64,000 nucleotides of DNA from Anthoceros angustus (taxonomy: Eukaryota > Streptophyta > Anthocerotopsida > Anthocerotales > Anthocerotaceae), in the NCBI GenBank assembly GCA_010909165.1, contig VJWM01000226.1:62001-126000 (forward strand), in the 5' to 3' direction. Positions within the stretch are counted from its first letter, which is position 1. Each line of letters starts with the position of its first letter. Shown in pieces: positions 1-10,889 of the stretch. Made by a program: the position numbers and the translations under genes. The notes under the pieces are model-generated. The model searched no databases. It was not told where the DNA came from and saw nothing but the letters and a program-made list of their open reading frames with translations.

Positions 1-2219
1 GGAGGCCGGGATCAAGGGCTTTTGGTGGCAGTACCGGAACATTTTTGAGCTGGTGAAGGAGCTCGGGATTGTAAGGATTGTCCATGCCTTGATTCTGGTG
101 TAGCATTGATGGGTGGCGGGTGCGCGGCTGACTGGGGTGGAGGGTGTCGGTGTCGGTGTCGCACAGCCTTGGCCTTTCACGCTTTGGACCAGGAGCACCT
201 TCTACTCTCCGGTCGGGATCCAGGTGGAGGCTCCCGTGTTCAGCTCTTTGCCGCGGCTGCCTACCCCGCTCGGCTCCTTCGTCTACACCTCGCCTTACTT
301 CCGGTAATGCATGCAAATTTTGGTGGGCGGTTTGTATCCTGTGTGTGGAGAGTTGACGAATTGCTGCCCATGTTCGAGCAGGTCGCTTCCTGTTGCGGAC
401 CGCTTGACAGCACTTCCTTTGCTACGTGCTCTTATTGAGTTTGATACGGTATGTGTGTGTGTGTGTGTTAGGCTATGTCCTGCTTTTTGCATGTTCGTCT
501 GAGGAAGTGGCGTTGAATGTGTTTGGCTATGTGGTCTCTTGATACACATTCGATTGAGCAAATGGTGTTGAATATAGGATGAGAACGAGGACTTCTCTTC
601 CTTGCAGGCGTGTTGCAAATGGTTATTGAGACCTTCCCCATAAGGTCGTGTTCAGGATGAGGAGGTTTACAGGAAGTATGATGAGATGACTGCGAGGGAG
701 CTCTTCCGGGAGGCAGGTGTTTCAGCCAGGCTGTATCGGGAGTTCCTGGAGCCCATCTTGCTGGTGACACTTTTTGCACCTGGAGAGCAGATTTCGGGTG
801 ATGCCCCTGACCCATGAGGCTAGGCTGCTGGCTGTTTGAAGGGATGGCAGTTTCTCAGGCACTTCTCTTCCTGGCATGCACGTGTGGCAGCTGCGGCAGC
901 CTTGGGAGCTCTCTACTACTACGTTTTAGCCCATCAAGCAGATTTCGATGTGTGTTGGTGCAAGGGCTCGGTTGCTGAGAAGATATTCAAGCCGTGGCTT
1001 GCGGAGTTTGCCAAATTGGGAGGCAAGCTTGTGCATGGCACGCTGGTGAAGTCCGTGGTGGTGGACAAGGAAGCAAACAAGGTGTCTGCAGTCTTGGCAG
1101 GTGAATCAGCCGTTGAAGCGGTCACGTCCATGGCTGCCTCCTGCCACCTCTTCCTTACGTGAGTAGCTGATGCAGCTCGGTTGTGTCTCACACCAGGGTC
1201 CAGGACTGGGACAGCAACGGTGTACGATGCTAATGTGGTGGTGTTTGCAGTCAGTGCAAGCAATGCAGGTACTCGAGGGCATTGCTTGAGAAGGTTCCTG
1301 GAGCAGTACTTCTGGAGGTGATGGGGAAGCTAAGGTGTTGCTTGCCTGCTGGTGCGTGTGTTTCCAGAGGATTGTGGAATCATCTCCGGGCCTGGCAGAG
1401 CGCAGCGAATTCAGCAGTGTCAAACCTCGGCACTGTGGATGTTCTTGCAACCCGGCTATGGCTGGACCGCGTAGTGCCATTGCCGAACCCCTCCAATGTT
1501 CTGGCTGGCTTCGAGCCCACAACCGGAGGAACTTTGTTCGACCTCAATGCTCTGCAGGTACATGTCACATGATTCCTCATCCCCTCACACAGCTGACATC
1601 ACCTCACCAAAGCCCCATGTACTACTCCCACTCTTTTCCAGAGCGATGAGTTTGGAGCAGAGCGGGGCAGTGTCATCGAGCTCGACTTCTACCATGCAAA
1701 CCAGCTCCTGCCCCTTTCAGACGAGGCCTTGATCACCAAGGTTGGAAGACCTGCCTACCCCATCTCCTCCTTGTCCATACAGCCTTCGTTCGGTTTCACG
1801 AGGATGCCTTCTTCTCTATTGCAGGTGAAGGGCACATACCTTGAACGCATCGACAGAAGGTACGCAGAAGCGCGAGTCTTGGACAGCAGCGTGCTGCGTT
1901 TCAAAACGCTGTAACGCTCTTCGGGGCCGGATCACACAAGCACATGCCGGCGAGCCGCAGCACACTATCCAACGTGTTCTTGGCTGGAGATTGGGTGCAG
2001 CAAGGGCCCGCGCCCACGGTGCCAGGGCCTCTCGCAGGAGAAGGCCTACGTCACCGGACTGCTGGCTGCCAAGGCGGCCGCCCTGAGCCTGGGAATGGAG
2101 TCTGCGGTCTCTGTCTTGGACGTTGAGCGGGATGAGGCCCACATTGCTGCGGCAAAGCTGACCGCCCAAGGATTGCAGCTGCTTGGGAGGAAGCTGGGAT
2201 TCCACGGCCCTTCCTTTGA
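1..2219 (+). CDS. FAD-dependent amine oxidase / carotenoid-desaturase-like protein, copy 1 (5' end outside window)
   Basis: Exons can be traced at about 1-70, 167-303, 382-448, 656-797, 891-1100, 1215-1268, 1368-1557, 1642-1740 and 1827-2219, most with GT donors and AG acceptors. Read in order they give the C-terminal two thirds of a plant FAD/NAD(P)-binding amine-oxidase protein of the phytoene/zeta-carotene-desaturase-like group: GIKGFWWQYRNIFELVKELG, LPRLPTPLGSFVYT, LPVADRLTALPLLRALIEFD, LYREFLEPILLVTLFAPGEQ, LATRLWLDRVVPLPNPSN, FYHANQLLPLSDEALI and the FAD-closing motif NVFLAGDWV. The Rossmann N-terminus lies left of the window. Small indels break the frame in the last exon (for example around 1905 and 2010) and in exon 6, where three bases are missing relative to copy 2. 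The indels are of the kind seen in repeats across the window, so I would not call it a pseudogene on this evidence. Family placement is firm; the substrate is unknown. Confidence 0.8.
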
Positions 2220-4735
2220 CATTTTCTCTGGATCTACCGTAACGAAGGAGAACCTTTAACAGATCGTCAGATAACTCTCCATACATCTTCTTAACAGGGC
2301 AATTACTAAGTTAGCTTTTTCCTCAATAAACTTTCATCTTTTATCTTATTTCACCAATATTATTACTCTCTCCGCCGCTGGGAAGATGTTATTTTCACCA
2401 ATACTATTACTCTCTCCCCACTGGGAAGATGTTATTATATAAATCAATGACCTCCGATGTAACCCGAGATCATCCATGATCCTTGTTGCACATCTTCATG
2501 TAAAACCAGAGATTTGCATAACCACGAAGTCTTACGGATACTCGGTACATTACATTACTGACAGCACTTCCTTTGCTACGTGCTCTTATTGAGTTTGATA
2601 CGGTATGTGTGTGTGTGTGTGTTAGGCTATGTCCTGCTTTTGCATGTTCGTCTGAGGAAGTGGCGTTGAATGTGTTTGGCTATGTGGTCTCTTGATACAC
2701 ATTCGATTGAGCAAATGGTGTTGAATATAGGATGAGAACGAGGACTTCTCTTCCTTGCAGGCGTGTTGCAAATGGTTATTGAGACCTTCCCCATAAGGTC
2801 GTGTTCAGGATGAGGAGGTTTACAGGAAGTATGATGAGATGACTGCGAGGGAGCTCTTCCGGGAGGCAGGTGTTTCAGCCAGGCTGTATCGGGAGTTCCT
2901 GGAGCCCATCTTGCTGGTGACACTTTTTGCACCTGGAGAGCAGATTTCGGGTGATGCCCTGACCCATGAGGCTAGGCTGCTGGCTGTTTGAAGGGATGGC
3001 AGTTTCTCAGGCACTTCTCTTCCTGGCATGCACGTGTGGCAGCTGCGGCAGCCTTGGGAGCTCTACTACTACGTTTTAGCCCATCAAGCAGATTTCGATG
3101 TGTGTTGGTGCAAGGGCTCGGTTGCTGAGAAGATATTCAAGCCGTGGCTTGCGGAGTTTGCCAAATTGGGAGGCAAGCTTGTGCATGGCACGCTGGTGAA
3201 GTCCGTGGTGGTGGACAAGGAAGCAAACAAGGTGTCTGCAGTCTTGGCAGGTGAATCAGCCGTTGAAGCGGTCACGTCCATGGCTGCCTCCTGCCACCTC
3301 TTCCTTACGTGAGTAGCTGATGCAGCTCGGTTGTGTCTCACACCAGGGTCCAGGACTGGGACAGCAACGGTGTACGATGCTAATGTGGTGGTGTTTGCAG
3401 TCGGAGTGCAAGCAATGCAGGTACTCGAGGGCATTGCTTGAGAAGGTTCCTGGAGCAGTACTTCTGGAGGTGATGGGGAAGCTAAGGTGTTGCTTGCCTG
3501 CTGGTGCGTGTGTTTCCAGAGGATTGTGGAATCATCTCCGGGCCTGGCAGAGCGCAGCGAATTCGCAGCAGTGTCAAACCTCGGCACTGTGGATGTTCTT
3601 GCAACCCGGCTATGGCTGGACCGCGTAGTGCCATTGCCGAACCCCTCCAATGTTCTGGCTGGCTTCGAGCCCACAACCGGAGGAACTTTGTTCGACCTCA
3701 ATGCTCTGCAGGTACATGTCACATGATTCCTCATCCCCCTCACACAGCTGACATCACCTCACCAAAGCCCCATGTACTACTCCCACTCTTTTCCAGAGCG
3801 ATGAGTTTGGAGCAGAGCGGGGCAGTGTCATCGAGCTCGACTTCTACCATGCAAACCAGCTCCTGCCCCTTTCAGACGAGGCCTTGATCACCAAGGTTGG
3901 AAGACCTGCCTACCCCATCTCCTCCTTGTCCATACAGCCTTCGTTCGGTTTCACGAGGATGCCTTCTTCTCTATTGCAGGTGAAGGGCACATACCTTGAA
4001 CGCATCGACAGAAGGTACGCAGAAGCGCGAGTCTTGGACAGCAGCGTGCTGCGTTTCAAAAACGCTGTAACGCTCTTCGGGGCCGGATCACACAAGCACA
4101 TGCCGGCGAGCCGCAGCACACTATCCAACGTGTTCTTGGCTGGAGATTGGGTGCAGCAAGGGCCCGGCGCCCACGGTGCCCGGGGCCTCTCGCAGGAGAA
4201 GGCCTACGTCACCGGACTGCTGGCTGCCAAGGCGGCCGCCCTGAGCCTGGGAATGGAGTCTGCGGTCTCTGTCTTGGACGTTGAGCGGGATGAGGCCCAC
4301 ATTGCTGCGGCAAAGCTGACCGCCCAAGGATTGCAGCTGCTTGGGAGGAAGCTGGGATTCCCACGGCCCTTCCTTTGACATTTTCTCTGGATCTACCGTA
4401 ACGAAGGAGAACCTTTAACAGATCGTCAGATAACTCTCCATACATCTTCTTAACAGGGCAATTACTAAGTTAGCTTTTTTCCTCAATAAACTTTCATCTT
4501 TTTATCTTATTTCACCAATATTATTACTCTCTCCGCCGCTGGGAAGATGTTATTTTCACCAATACTATTACTCTCTCCCCCACTGGGAAGATGTTATTAT
4601 CGTCAATGACCTCCAGTGTAACCCGAGATCATCCATGATCCTTGTTGCACATCTTCATGTAAAACCCAGACAGGATTTGCATAACCACGAAGTCTTACCA
4701 GATACTCTGGTACATTACCACGGACAGCAGGCACT
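409..4735 (+). repeat. 2.15-kb direct tandem duplication covering the oxidoreductase 3' half
   Basis: Segment 409-2558 is repeated as 2559-4735. Divergence is nearly all small indels. The shared 3' flank includes two tandem copies of a short block (TATTACTCTCTCC...GGGAAGATGTTATT) at about 2365-2435 and 4525-4600. The left edge (CTTGACAGCACTTCC), the junction (ACTGACAGCACTTCC) and the right edge (ACGGACAGCAGGC) share GACAGCA, a 7-base microhomology. Confidence 0.85.
2559..4378 (+). CDS. FAD-dependent amine oxidase-like, 5'-truncated tandem copy 2
   Basis: This is a direct repeat of the preceding gene, beginning inside its third traceable exon (equivalent of base 409) and lacking everything upstream. 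Exons: 2809-2950, 3043-3250, 3365-3420, 3520-3711, 3797-3895 and 3980-4378 (stop TGA). The last exon is fully open here (about 132 residues from VKGTYLERIDRRYAEARVLD through NVFLAGDWVQQ to the stop), while it is frame-broken in copy 1. Conversely, exon 5 lacks two bases (GAGCTCTACTAC against GAGCTCTCTACTAC in copy 1). The copies differ almost only by 1-4-base indels, so together they give a clean consensus. With no first exons and no visible promoter, copy 2 is either a non-functional duplicate or an assembly duplication. Confidence 0.75.
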
Positions 4736-4764
4736 TCTCTCTCTGCCAAGAATTCAATAATTTG
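4379..4764. other. 3' flank of oxidoreductase copy 2, AT-rich, no gene seen
   Basis: Likely 3' UTR and downstream DNA of the oxidoreductase copy. It includes a possible plant polyadenylation signal AATAAA near 4486. No open frame of note. Confidence 0.5.
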
Positions 4765-5960
4765 TCACAAACCATTATTGTGTCGAACCAGGATAACATA
4801 ATCCTTCTTGTTCATATTCTCATTCTCTTTCGAAATCACAAATGGTTTCAGCAAAGATACATGAAACACAATATGAGAGAAGATCAATTCAGGCAGCTGT
4901 AGTTTGTAAGCCACATCTCCAATGCGCTTCAGAACTACGAAAGGTCCTCCATACTTAGGCCTAAACTTTGAGGTCAGCCCTTGTGGTAGTAGGAAATTCT
5001 TTTCATCCACACCTTGTCTCCTACTTGAAACTCTGCCTCTTGCCTGAACCTGTCAGCAAACTTCTTTTGCCTGTCTTGAGCCTTGGCCAATATCTTGTTA
5101 GCAACTTCATGCCTGGCCCTTAACTGCTCAATGGATTCACGTGGTTCTCTTGCTGCTGTCTCAAATACGCCAACATTCAACATGGAAACTACGTCCATTG
5201 CTTCGTTACCTGTCATCTGAAAAGGTGTGTAGCCTGTGGAACTATGTACAGTGTTATTATAACAAAATTCCGCAACCTCAAGATGATTACTCCAATCTCG
5301 CTGGTCCATCTGTACATAGTGTCGTAAGTATTCTTATTGGATTCTGTTCACCCTCTCTGTTGATCCATCTGTATTAGGGTGGTACGTTGTGCTCATATAT
5401 AATTGCACTCCTAAGCTCTTCATAAGCTATTGCTAAAACTCTGCAGTACATCTGGGATCTCTGTCACTCACAATCTGCATAGGCAGTCCATGTAACACAT
5501 ACACATGCTTCTTGAACAACTGAGCAATTTCAGAAGCTTTCACTCGCTTCTTTATAGGGATGAAGTTGCTTGCTTGCTGAATCTATCAACCACTGTCATG
5601 ATAGTTGTGTGTCCATTACTGGCTGGCAATGACATAATGAAATCCATTGATATACTTTTCCAAGGCCCACTTGGAATAGGCAAGTGTTGCAACAAACCTC
5701 GCGGATTTGTCTGCTCCACCTTATCTTGCTGGCAGTCTACACAAGACTTAACACACTCAACAGTATGCTTGTACATTCCAGGTCAGTAAAATAGCTTTCT
5801 CAACTTCTTATAAGTTGGGTCAATCCCTCTTTAACCTGCACTTGGCACATCATGACACGGCTCAGATGTACTAGCCCATGTCAATCCAAGCTTGCTGGCC
5901 TTGCTAGGAGAAATGAAGTTATGGGATGCTGCTAAGTCAAGCAACATCCTCGCTTCTGCT
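4765..5960 (-). pseudogene. Gypsy protease stub fused to integrase (zinc finger, DDE core, GPY/F), frameshifted
   Basis: From about 5960 downwards the minus strand reads LLDLAASHNFISPSKASKLG, the start of the aspartic protease but with DLA where a D-T/S-G triad is expected. The next recognisable sequence (VKSCVDCQQDKVEQTNPRGLLQ) is already the integrase HHCC zinc finger, so about 3 kb of pol is missing between them. The DDE residues are visible across frames: MDFI near 5650, SDRDPR near 5460 and STERVNR near 5350. The C-terminal part is open at 5309-4974 (HLEVAEFCYNNTVHSSTGYT) and 5010-4765 (GPY/F module). Several frameshifts make it non-functional as read. Confidence 0.8.
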
Positions 5961-6147
5961 AGATATCCATTTAGATATCCATGTATGTACATGAGCTCTC
6001 CACCCGTCCTCCGAATAGTGCCGTCCTCAGCACTCTAAGACTCACCACATGCAGCCTTCGCAACATGTGGCCGATCCCGTCACTTGAGATCCTCGGATCC
6101 GGCCACTTCCGTAATTCTGAGTCTTCGGGGCTGTGGATCTCCTTCTG

Positions 6148-7290
6148 CTACGTTGAGAGTTTGTTCAGCATTCGAGCATTCATTTGCATAATGCGCGGCT
6201 CTCCACATGAGTAGCAGACTCTTTTTTGAGAACTCATTTTGACTGTTCTCTGAGCTCCGCGGCCTCTGCGCGCTCCTCGATTTCTTCCGCGGAAATTTCC
6301 TCTTGAATTGCCTCTTGCAATTCCATTTCCGCCAGTGTCCTTGGCAGCTCCTCTGCCGGCACTACTAGAGCTTCCTCTAGTCTGGGCATACCGACCATGG
6401 GTATTGCCTCGAAATCTTTTGGAGGAGTTGGATGTACTAGAATGAAATGTATCTAGAATGGCATCTGCTGCTGTAATGGCCTCTGCCAATGTAGTTGGAC
6501 TATGCAACTCAATTCTGTTAGCAGCCCAATCCTTCAAACCAGCCATGAAGCGATGCAGTTTGTCATCTTGACTCATGGTAGTGCAGTGCATAACAACTTC
6601 ACTGAAGGTATTTACATAATCTCGTACAGTACCTGTCTGCTTGATATTGTCAAGCTGTTGTCTACTTAGACGTGAAGTATTCGCAGGTTGGAACTGCTTC
6701 TTGAGGGCTTCTTTGAAAGATGTCCAGTCTGTGATGGTATGTGCTCGGTTACCCTGGGCAACATTAGCACAATAACTCCGCCACCATACCAAAGCATAGC
6801 CCTTTAAGAAATTGCCAACAGTACCTAAGTAGTACTCCGGCTCAAGACAATATGAGGCGAGATAAGTCTCAATAGAATAGATCCAAGAATCAATAACTTG
6901 CAGATCTCTTTCTCCCTCGTACTTATCTGGTAGAGCTAACTTCATGCTCGACTTTGGAGCCACTTTGAAGATGCCTACTGAATTTGCCGGAAAGATTTCT
7001 TCTTGTTCTTCCGCATCTTCGCCTTGTTGAGCTGTGGGCTCTGGATTCTTCTTCGTCTTCTTCCTTAAAGTCATCACGTCGTCCAAGACACCTGGAAGAA
7101 CTTGATAAAGTACTTCCACCATCTGTTTCTTCCAGTCCTCTGACTTCTCTCCAGATGGGCCTGCTGTGCTCTCAGGCGGCGCTCTCACTTCCTCTTGTTC
7201 TGACGATGATGAATCTTCAGGCGGTTGAGGCGGATGATCGGCGGGAGACTGCTGCTTCTTCAACCTCTCCTTACGCTTCTGATTGACCAT
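6148..7290 (-). CDS. Gypsy Gag polyprotein (retrotrans_gag), zinc knuckle broken by a 1-base frameshift
   Basis: The 380-residue frame starts MVNQKRKERLKK and has an acidic, low-complexity N-terminus. It then has the retrotransposon gag capsid domain at roughly residues 110-265 (YLGTVGNFLKGYALVWWRSY, FKEALKKQFQP, VRDYVNTFSEVV, FMAGLKDWAANRIELHSPTT) and a Gly/Arg-rich nucleic-acid-binding stretch (RGNFRGRNRGARRGRGAQR). The CCHC knuckle begins as VCYSCGEP, but one base is missing; in the next frame it continues HYANEC, restoring C-x2-C-x4-H-x4-C. The frame therefore ends early at 6148, and the shifted frame runs on to a stop near 6070. The loss lies in a CCGCG context. Confidence 0.85.
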   Translation of the reverse strand: MVNQKRKERLKKQQSPADHPPQPPEDSSSSEQEEVRAPPESTAGPSGEKSEDWKKQMVEVLYQVLPGVLDDVMTLRKKTKKNPEPTAQQGEDAEEQEEIFPANSVGIFKVAPKSSMKLALPDKYEGERDLQVIDSWIYSIETYLASYCLEPEYYLGTVGNFLKGYALVWWRSYCANVAQGNRAHTITDWTSFKEALKKQFQPANTSRLSRQQLDNIKQTGTVRDYVNTFSEVVMHCTTMSQDDKLHRFMAGLKDWAANRIELHSPTTLAEAITAADAILDTFHSSTSNSSKRFRGNTHGRYAQTRGSSSSAGRGAAKDTGGNGIARGNSRGNFRGRNRGARRGRGAQRTVKMSSQKRVCYSCGEPRIMQMNARMLNKLST

Positions 7291-7327
7291 CTTGTGTTCT
7301 CTCTAGTCACTCGGAGGAATGGACTAC

Positions 7328-7338
7328 GCTCTGATACC
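7328..7338 (-). promoter_or_regulatory. Gypsy primer-binding site (initiator Met-tRNA type)
   Basis: GGTATCAGAGC on the minus strand matches the plant retrotransposon primer site complementary to the 3' end of initiator Met-tRNA. It sits 38 bases upstream of the gag ATG. Confidence 0.75.
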
Positions 7339-7340
7339 TA

Positions 7341-7847
7341 TAAAATAACACCCCTTATTGCGCAGCCACTAAGGAAGCGACAAGTGCTGGCTTCCTAGTG
7401 GTCTAGGACCTCGCCAATTCACTCCACAAGAGACTTGCACGATTCTCAACGCTCTCAACCTCACAACACAGCACTAGGCTCCACGTAGTCCACCGTCCAC
7501 TGATGACTCGCAGGCCACCTCCTCGAGGTGCTGCTCTTTATTGCAAGAAAACAACAACGGAATCTGGCTATCTACGCCCAACTGGCTACTGCCCTTGATT
7601 CCACGAGAAGCTCACTAGCTAGCTCTCCACAACTCTCTCAACACAAGGCTTGTAGCGCACACTTGTCTACTCTATCAAAGAGTGAGTCCCACTTGTTCTT
7701 CAAAGCCCTTGCTCTAGCCCTTATATATCCCGCAGCCTGACCTCAACTAGGCAGCTATTAAATTTAGGGATTCTTACAGACCACTGATCACTAAGAGTCC
7801 TCTCTAGGCAGCTCTTCATTTGTGGCTGTAGCAATTCCTTTCTAACA
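7341..7847 (-). repeat. Probable 5' LTR of the gypsy element
   Basis: The stretch between the primer site and a TGTTAG boundary holds a TATA-like promoter (7721-7730) about 390 bp before the primer site, as expected for U3-R-U5. Boundaries are uncertain because no second LTR is in the window to align. Confidence 0.45.
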
Positions 7848-8168
7848 TGGCATGCAACACATGCATCTTCTTAACCGGCAGCTACTAACTTGGCTTTTTA
7901 TCTCTTTCAACTTTTCACCTTTCTACTTTATTTCACCAGTGCCGTTAGTGTACCGACCTGAGCTCCGAGGAGGTTTCTATTCTGCAGAGGTTGAACCATG
8001 GCGAGGACGAGGACGAGGTGACTAGCCATGTACATACATAATCCGTTCCGTTAAGTAGACTAATCCTAGAGGGCTCGTAAGCCATTCTCACAAGCGCGGC
8101 ACCCGCGGTCTAACAACCGTTGCCGGAGGCTCGAGCTTGCTGTTTGCCTGGTTACCCCACGTTGAGGG
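7848..8168. other. Gene-free stretch between gypsy LTR and F-box gene; copy of oxidoreductase 3' flank
   Basis: Bases about 7860-7945 (ATCTTCTTAACCGGCAGCTA...TTTATTTCACCAG) resemble the 3' flank of the oxidoreductase copies at 2284-2355 and 4442-4515. The rest is the likely 5' UTR/promoter of the F-box gene; no clear TATA box was seen. Confidence 0.5.
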
Positions 8169-9548
8169 ATGCGCGTGAGCAAGCTATTCTTGTTCAGAAG
8201 GATGAGAAGCAAGCGGGAGAGAATCGGCAATGGCCGAATTCGAAGGAGGAGGCGGGAGATGGAGATAGGCCCTGGCGAAGGAGCGCTGTCAGGGCTGCCG
8301 GAGGACATTGTAATCAAGATCCAAGCTCGGCTGCCGCTTGTGAGCTTGGTGCGGTCGCGCGGGGTGTGCAGAGCATGGAAGGCGGCCGTGGATTCGCCGC
8401 GCTGCTTGTTGCAGGAGCGGCTGGAATGGAGAGCAGGAGCAGGAGCGCGGGAACATATGCTGCTGGTGGCAGGCTTTCGACTGGGCGAGTCGGAGGGTGC
8501 GTCCGGCCCTGCCATGGCCCTGCTCTCCTGCGCCTACGACCCTGCCTCAGACCGCTGGTACGAGCTCCAGCTCGGGCTGGGGCTCCGCTGGTACGAGCTC
8601 CAGCTGGGGCTCCGGCTCCCGCCCCCGCCAGGGCTGGGGCTGGCGCAGGAGGAGGAGGAGGAAACGTCGTTTGTGGAGCTGGCCCCGGCGTCCATGTCGG
8701 CGGGCGTGCTGCTGGCTAGGTGGTGCCCTGATCCGGGCAGGAGAGAAGGAGAGAAAGTGTTGTTGCACATCGGCAACCCTGTGGCGGGCTCCTGGGCCAG
8801 CCTGCCTGCGTTGCCGGATGGACTGGGCATGCGTCATGTGTGCGGCGTGCTGGTGGACGCCGTGGCGCGGCGCTTCAATGTGGTTGTGGTCGGGGACACG
8901 CATCTGCATCGGTTTCCTTTTCTCGTTCCCATGGTTATCGTGGGCACGCCCACGTTTGTGTTCGACTCGGCGCTCGGGATGTGGAATGTGACAAGCCGCG
9001 TCCTGCCCCCGGGCGATAAATTCCACGCGGAGGCCGGGGAGGGAGTGTTCGTCGGCACCGTGCTCTACTGCCTTACCGACTCCTGCAATCTGCTGGCCTA
9101 CGATCTAGAGGGGGCCAGCTGGAGCTTGTTGTTGGTGGACAAGAAGGCTGTCTCCCTCATCAACATCTATTACTCCCGCTTCCGGCTCTTCAGCGTGCGG
9201 GACCGGCTGCTTTGCGCGGCTTTCGACAGGGATGACCGTATGCGTGACCGTCTGCAGATCTGGGAGATGGATCTGGCGGCCACGGCCTGGAATGTGGTGG
9301 CCTCCATGCCTGCTCCCATGGGCATTGAGTTTCTTTCCCCCCCTTTCCTGTGTTCCGTTGTGTCTGGGCAGGAGGAAGTGTACATCATGCGGGAGAGGCT
9401 GGACAAGGTCAAGATTGTGGCTGTCGATTTTCGACACACGCCTCCTGCTTGGAGGTGGCTTCCCTCCTTGCCCTACAAGGGTTTTACAAGGAGGAGCCTG
9501 CACTGCTTCGATCCTTGGTTGCAGTTTGGCAGCTGGGAACAGGATTAG
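8169..9548 (+). CDS. F-box protein (probable kelch/beta-propeller substrate-binding region)
   Basis: Single open exon of 459 residues, GC-rich and uninterrupted. A basic N-terminus precedes an F-box at about residues 38-80 (LSGLPEDIVIKIQARLPLVS, then RSRGVCRAWKAAVDSPRCL), the domain that docks onto SKP1 in SCF ubiquitin ligases. The remainder carries the repeated hydrophobic/Trp pattern of plant F-box beta-propellers (SWASLPALPDGLG, LGMWNVTSRVLPPG, TAWNVVASMPAPMG, AWRWLPSLPYKGF). Internal Mets at residues 12 and 31 are alternative starts, the latter just before the F-box. A near-perfect 33-bp direct repeat (8561-8630) duplicates RWYELQLGL. The target is unknown. Confidence 0.85.
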   Translation: MRVSKLFLFRRMRSKRERIGNGRIRRRRREMEIGPGEGALSGLPEDIVIKIQARLPLVSLVRSRGVCRAWKAAVDSPRCLLQERLEWRAGAGAREHMLLVAGFRLGESEGASGPAMALLSCAYDPASDRWYELQLGLGLRWYELQLGLRLPPPPGLGLAQEEEEETSFVELAPASMSAGVLLARWCPDPGRREGEKVLLHIGNPVAGSWASLPALPDGLGMRHVCGVLVDAVARRFNVVVVGDTHLHRFPFLVPMVIVGTPTFVFDSALGMWNVTSRVLPPGDKFHAEAGEGVFVGTVLYCLTDSCNLLAYDLEGASWSLLLVDKKAVSLINIYYSRFRLFSVRDRLLCAAFDRDDRMRDRLQIWEMDLAATAWNVVASMPAPMGIEFLSPPFLCSVVSGQEEVYIMRERLDKVKIVAVDFRHTPPAWRWLPSLPYKGFTRRSLHCFDPWLQFGSWEQD

Positions 9549-10889
9549 CTTGGTATGTACGTTAAGCTGGAAGGGCGTCACGTAGGGTAGGGTGTTTGAT
9601 ACAACATATGCTACGACGTGACAGGGTGGTGTGGACTGCCATGCTTGCAGGATATACATGCACAGCATGGAGATGGGAATGAAGCATTTCAGCTTCAAAA
9701 TTTCCAACAGATGCAAAATCAGGGCAAATGCGACCGGACAAGGTGACGTGGCTGAGCATCCTCAAAGCATGCTCCACCGTTGCGGCAGTGAAGCAGGATC
9801 GACAGCTTCATGGCACACATTGTGGAGACAAGCAGGTTGCAGGGGTGTGATCGGTTGGTCCAGACTTGTGTTGATTGCATCTGCCTACAACAATTGGGAC
9901 CGTGACATGAGGTGCATCGTGTGACTTTGCCAGGTTAGATACGATGTGAGGCATCTGAATGAAGAAATCATCCTGGACGACCTGGCACATGAGACCACAG
10001 CTGAATCGAACATCGTGCCTCAACTGCCACAGTGGTTAACTAGCGAGCTCAACCGCCCCAGTAATTAGCTAGCTATGTTACCGCCGAAGAGCAGGGTAGG
10101 TCATAGCGCGTCGCACTTGGCTAGCAGCGAAGAGAAGATTCCCTCTCTTCCCATACTCATTGGCAAGTCCCACCGGAAGCCTTTCTCTGGAAAGCACACC
10201 GACTGTGCAAGCCTATATCAAATAGCCTGGTGAAGCCAAGCTAGGAAGCTCGCCCATCTTGCTGCCTGTGTGTGTCACCTAGGCACCCACCCAACTTGCC
10301 CACCAGCAGCACTCACATGTCTCATCGTCCGCAAATTTCTGTATGCCGTTTAAACACCCCAGGTGCCCCGGAATTCTATCTCCGTCGGTTGTTGAGACCA
10401 TTTGCTCATTTCAAGTTTTCAACTCACAGCCCACACGGGTGCACATTCTCACATCGACACTCACAACTATGGATTTTGTGCTTCCAAGGCCTCCCGGCTT
10501 CGTGACGGCCCCAATATCAACCACTTTATTTCTGCTATATTGTGAACCGCCCACATTTTCTGGGCCTGGAGCCTGTCCATGCATTGAATCCGAGTGATTG
10601 GTTCGCAGGCAATCCATTTTGGAGCTCACCTAGGCTGCTAGGCAGGTAGCTACTAGGGCTCGAAAAGTTAAGCAACCTTTCGGTTGGAAGCTTAGGGTTT
10701 AGGCGCTTCCATAGACAAGTTGCCCTGGCATTTTGGGCGTGACGGAAGCCCGTATGCAAAACTGTGTTAGAGACCGTAAAAATGACCGTACGAGCTCCTT
10801 GCGATGTTGCAGGGCTAAACACATAGTTAGGGCGCACTGCGAAACACGCCAACCTCCAGGACGCTCCTTGGAACCAAGCTGCTTTTGCC
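9549..10889. other. Intergenic, no gene recognised
   Basis: Only short frames without family resemblance, on both strands. The beginning is the likely 3' UTR of the F-box gene. Confidence 0.5.

Larger units (their letters stand above)
4765..7847 (-). mobile_element. Ty3/gypsy LTR retrotransposon, internally deleted, minus strand
   Basis: Read on the minus strand the order is: probable 5' LTR (about 7847-7341, with TATA-like TATATAAGG at 7721-7730), primer-binding site complementary to initiator Met-tRNA (GGTATCAGAGC, 7338-7328), gag (7290 to about 6069), a stub of protease, then directly the integrase zinc finger and catalytic core, ending in a GPY/F module ([20 protein letters not shown]). 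Most of protease and all of reverse transcriptase and RNase H are missing, so the element cannot move on its own. The LTR outer end is a guess from a TGTTAG start; no matching 3' LTR was found next to 4765. Confidence 0.85.

Noticed and set aside
295-618. Minus-strand frame with a His-Thr run over 455-470
   Set aside because: Caused by a TG dinucleotide repeat inside an intron of the oxidoreductase.
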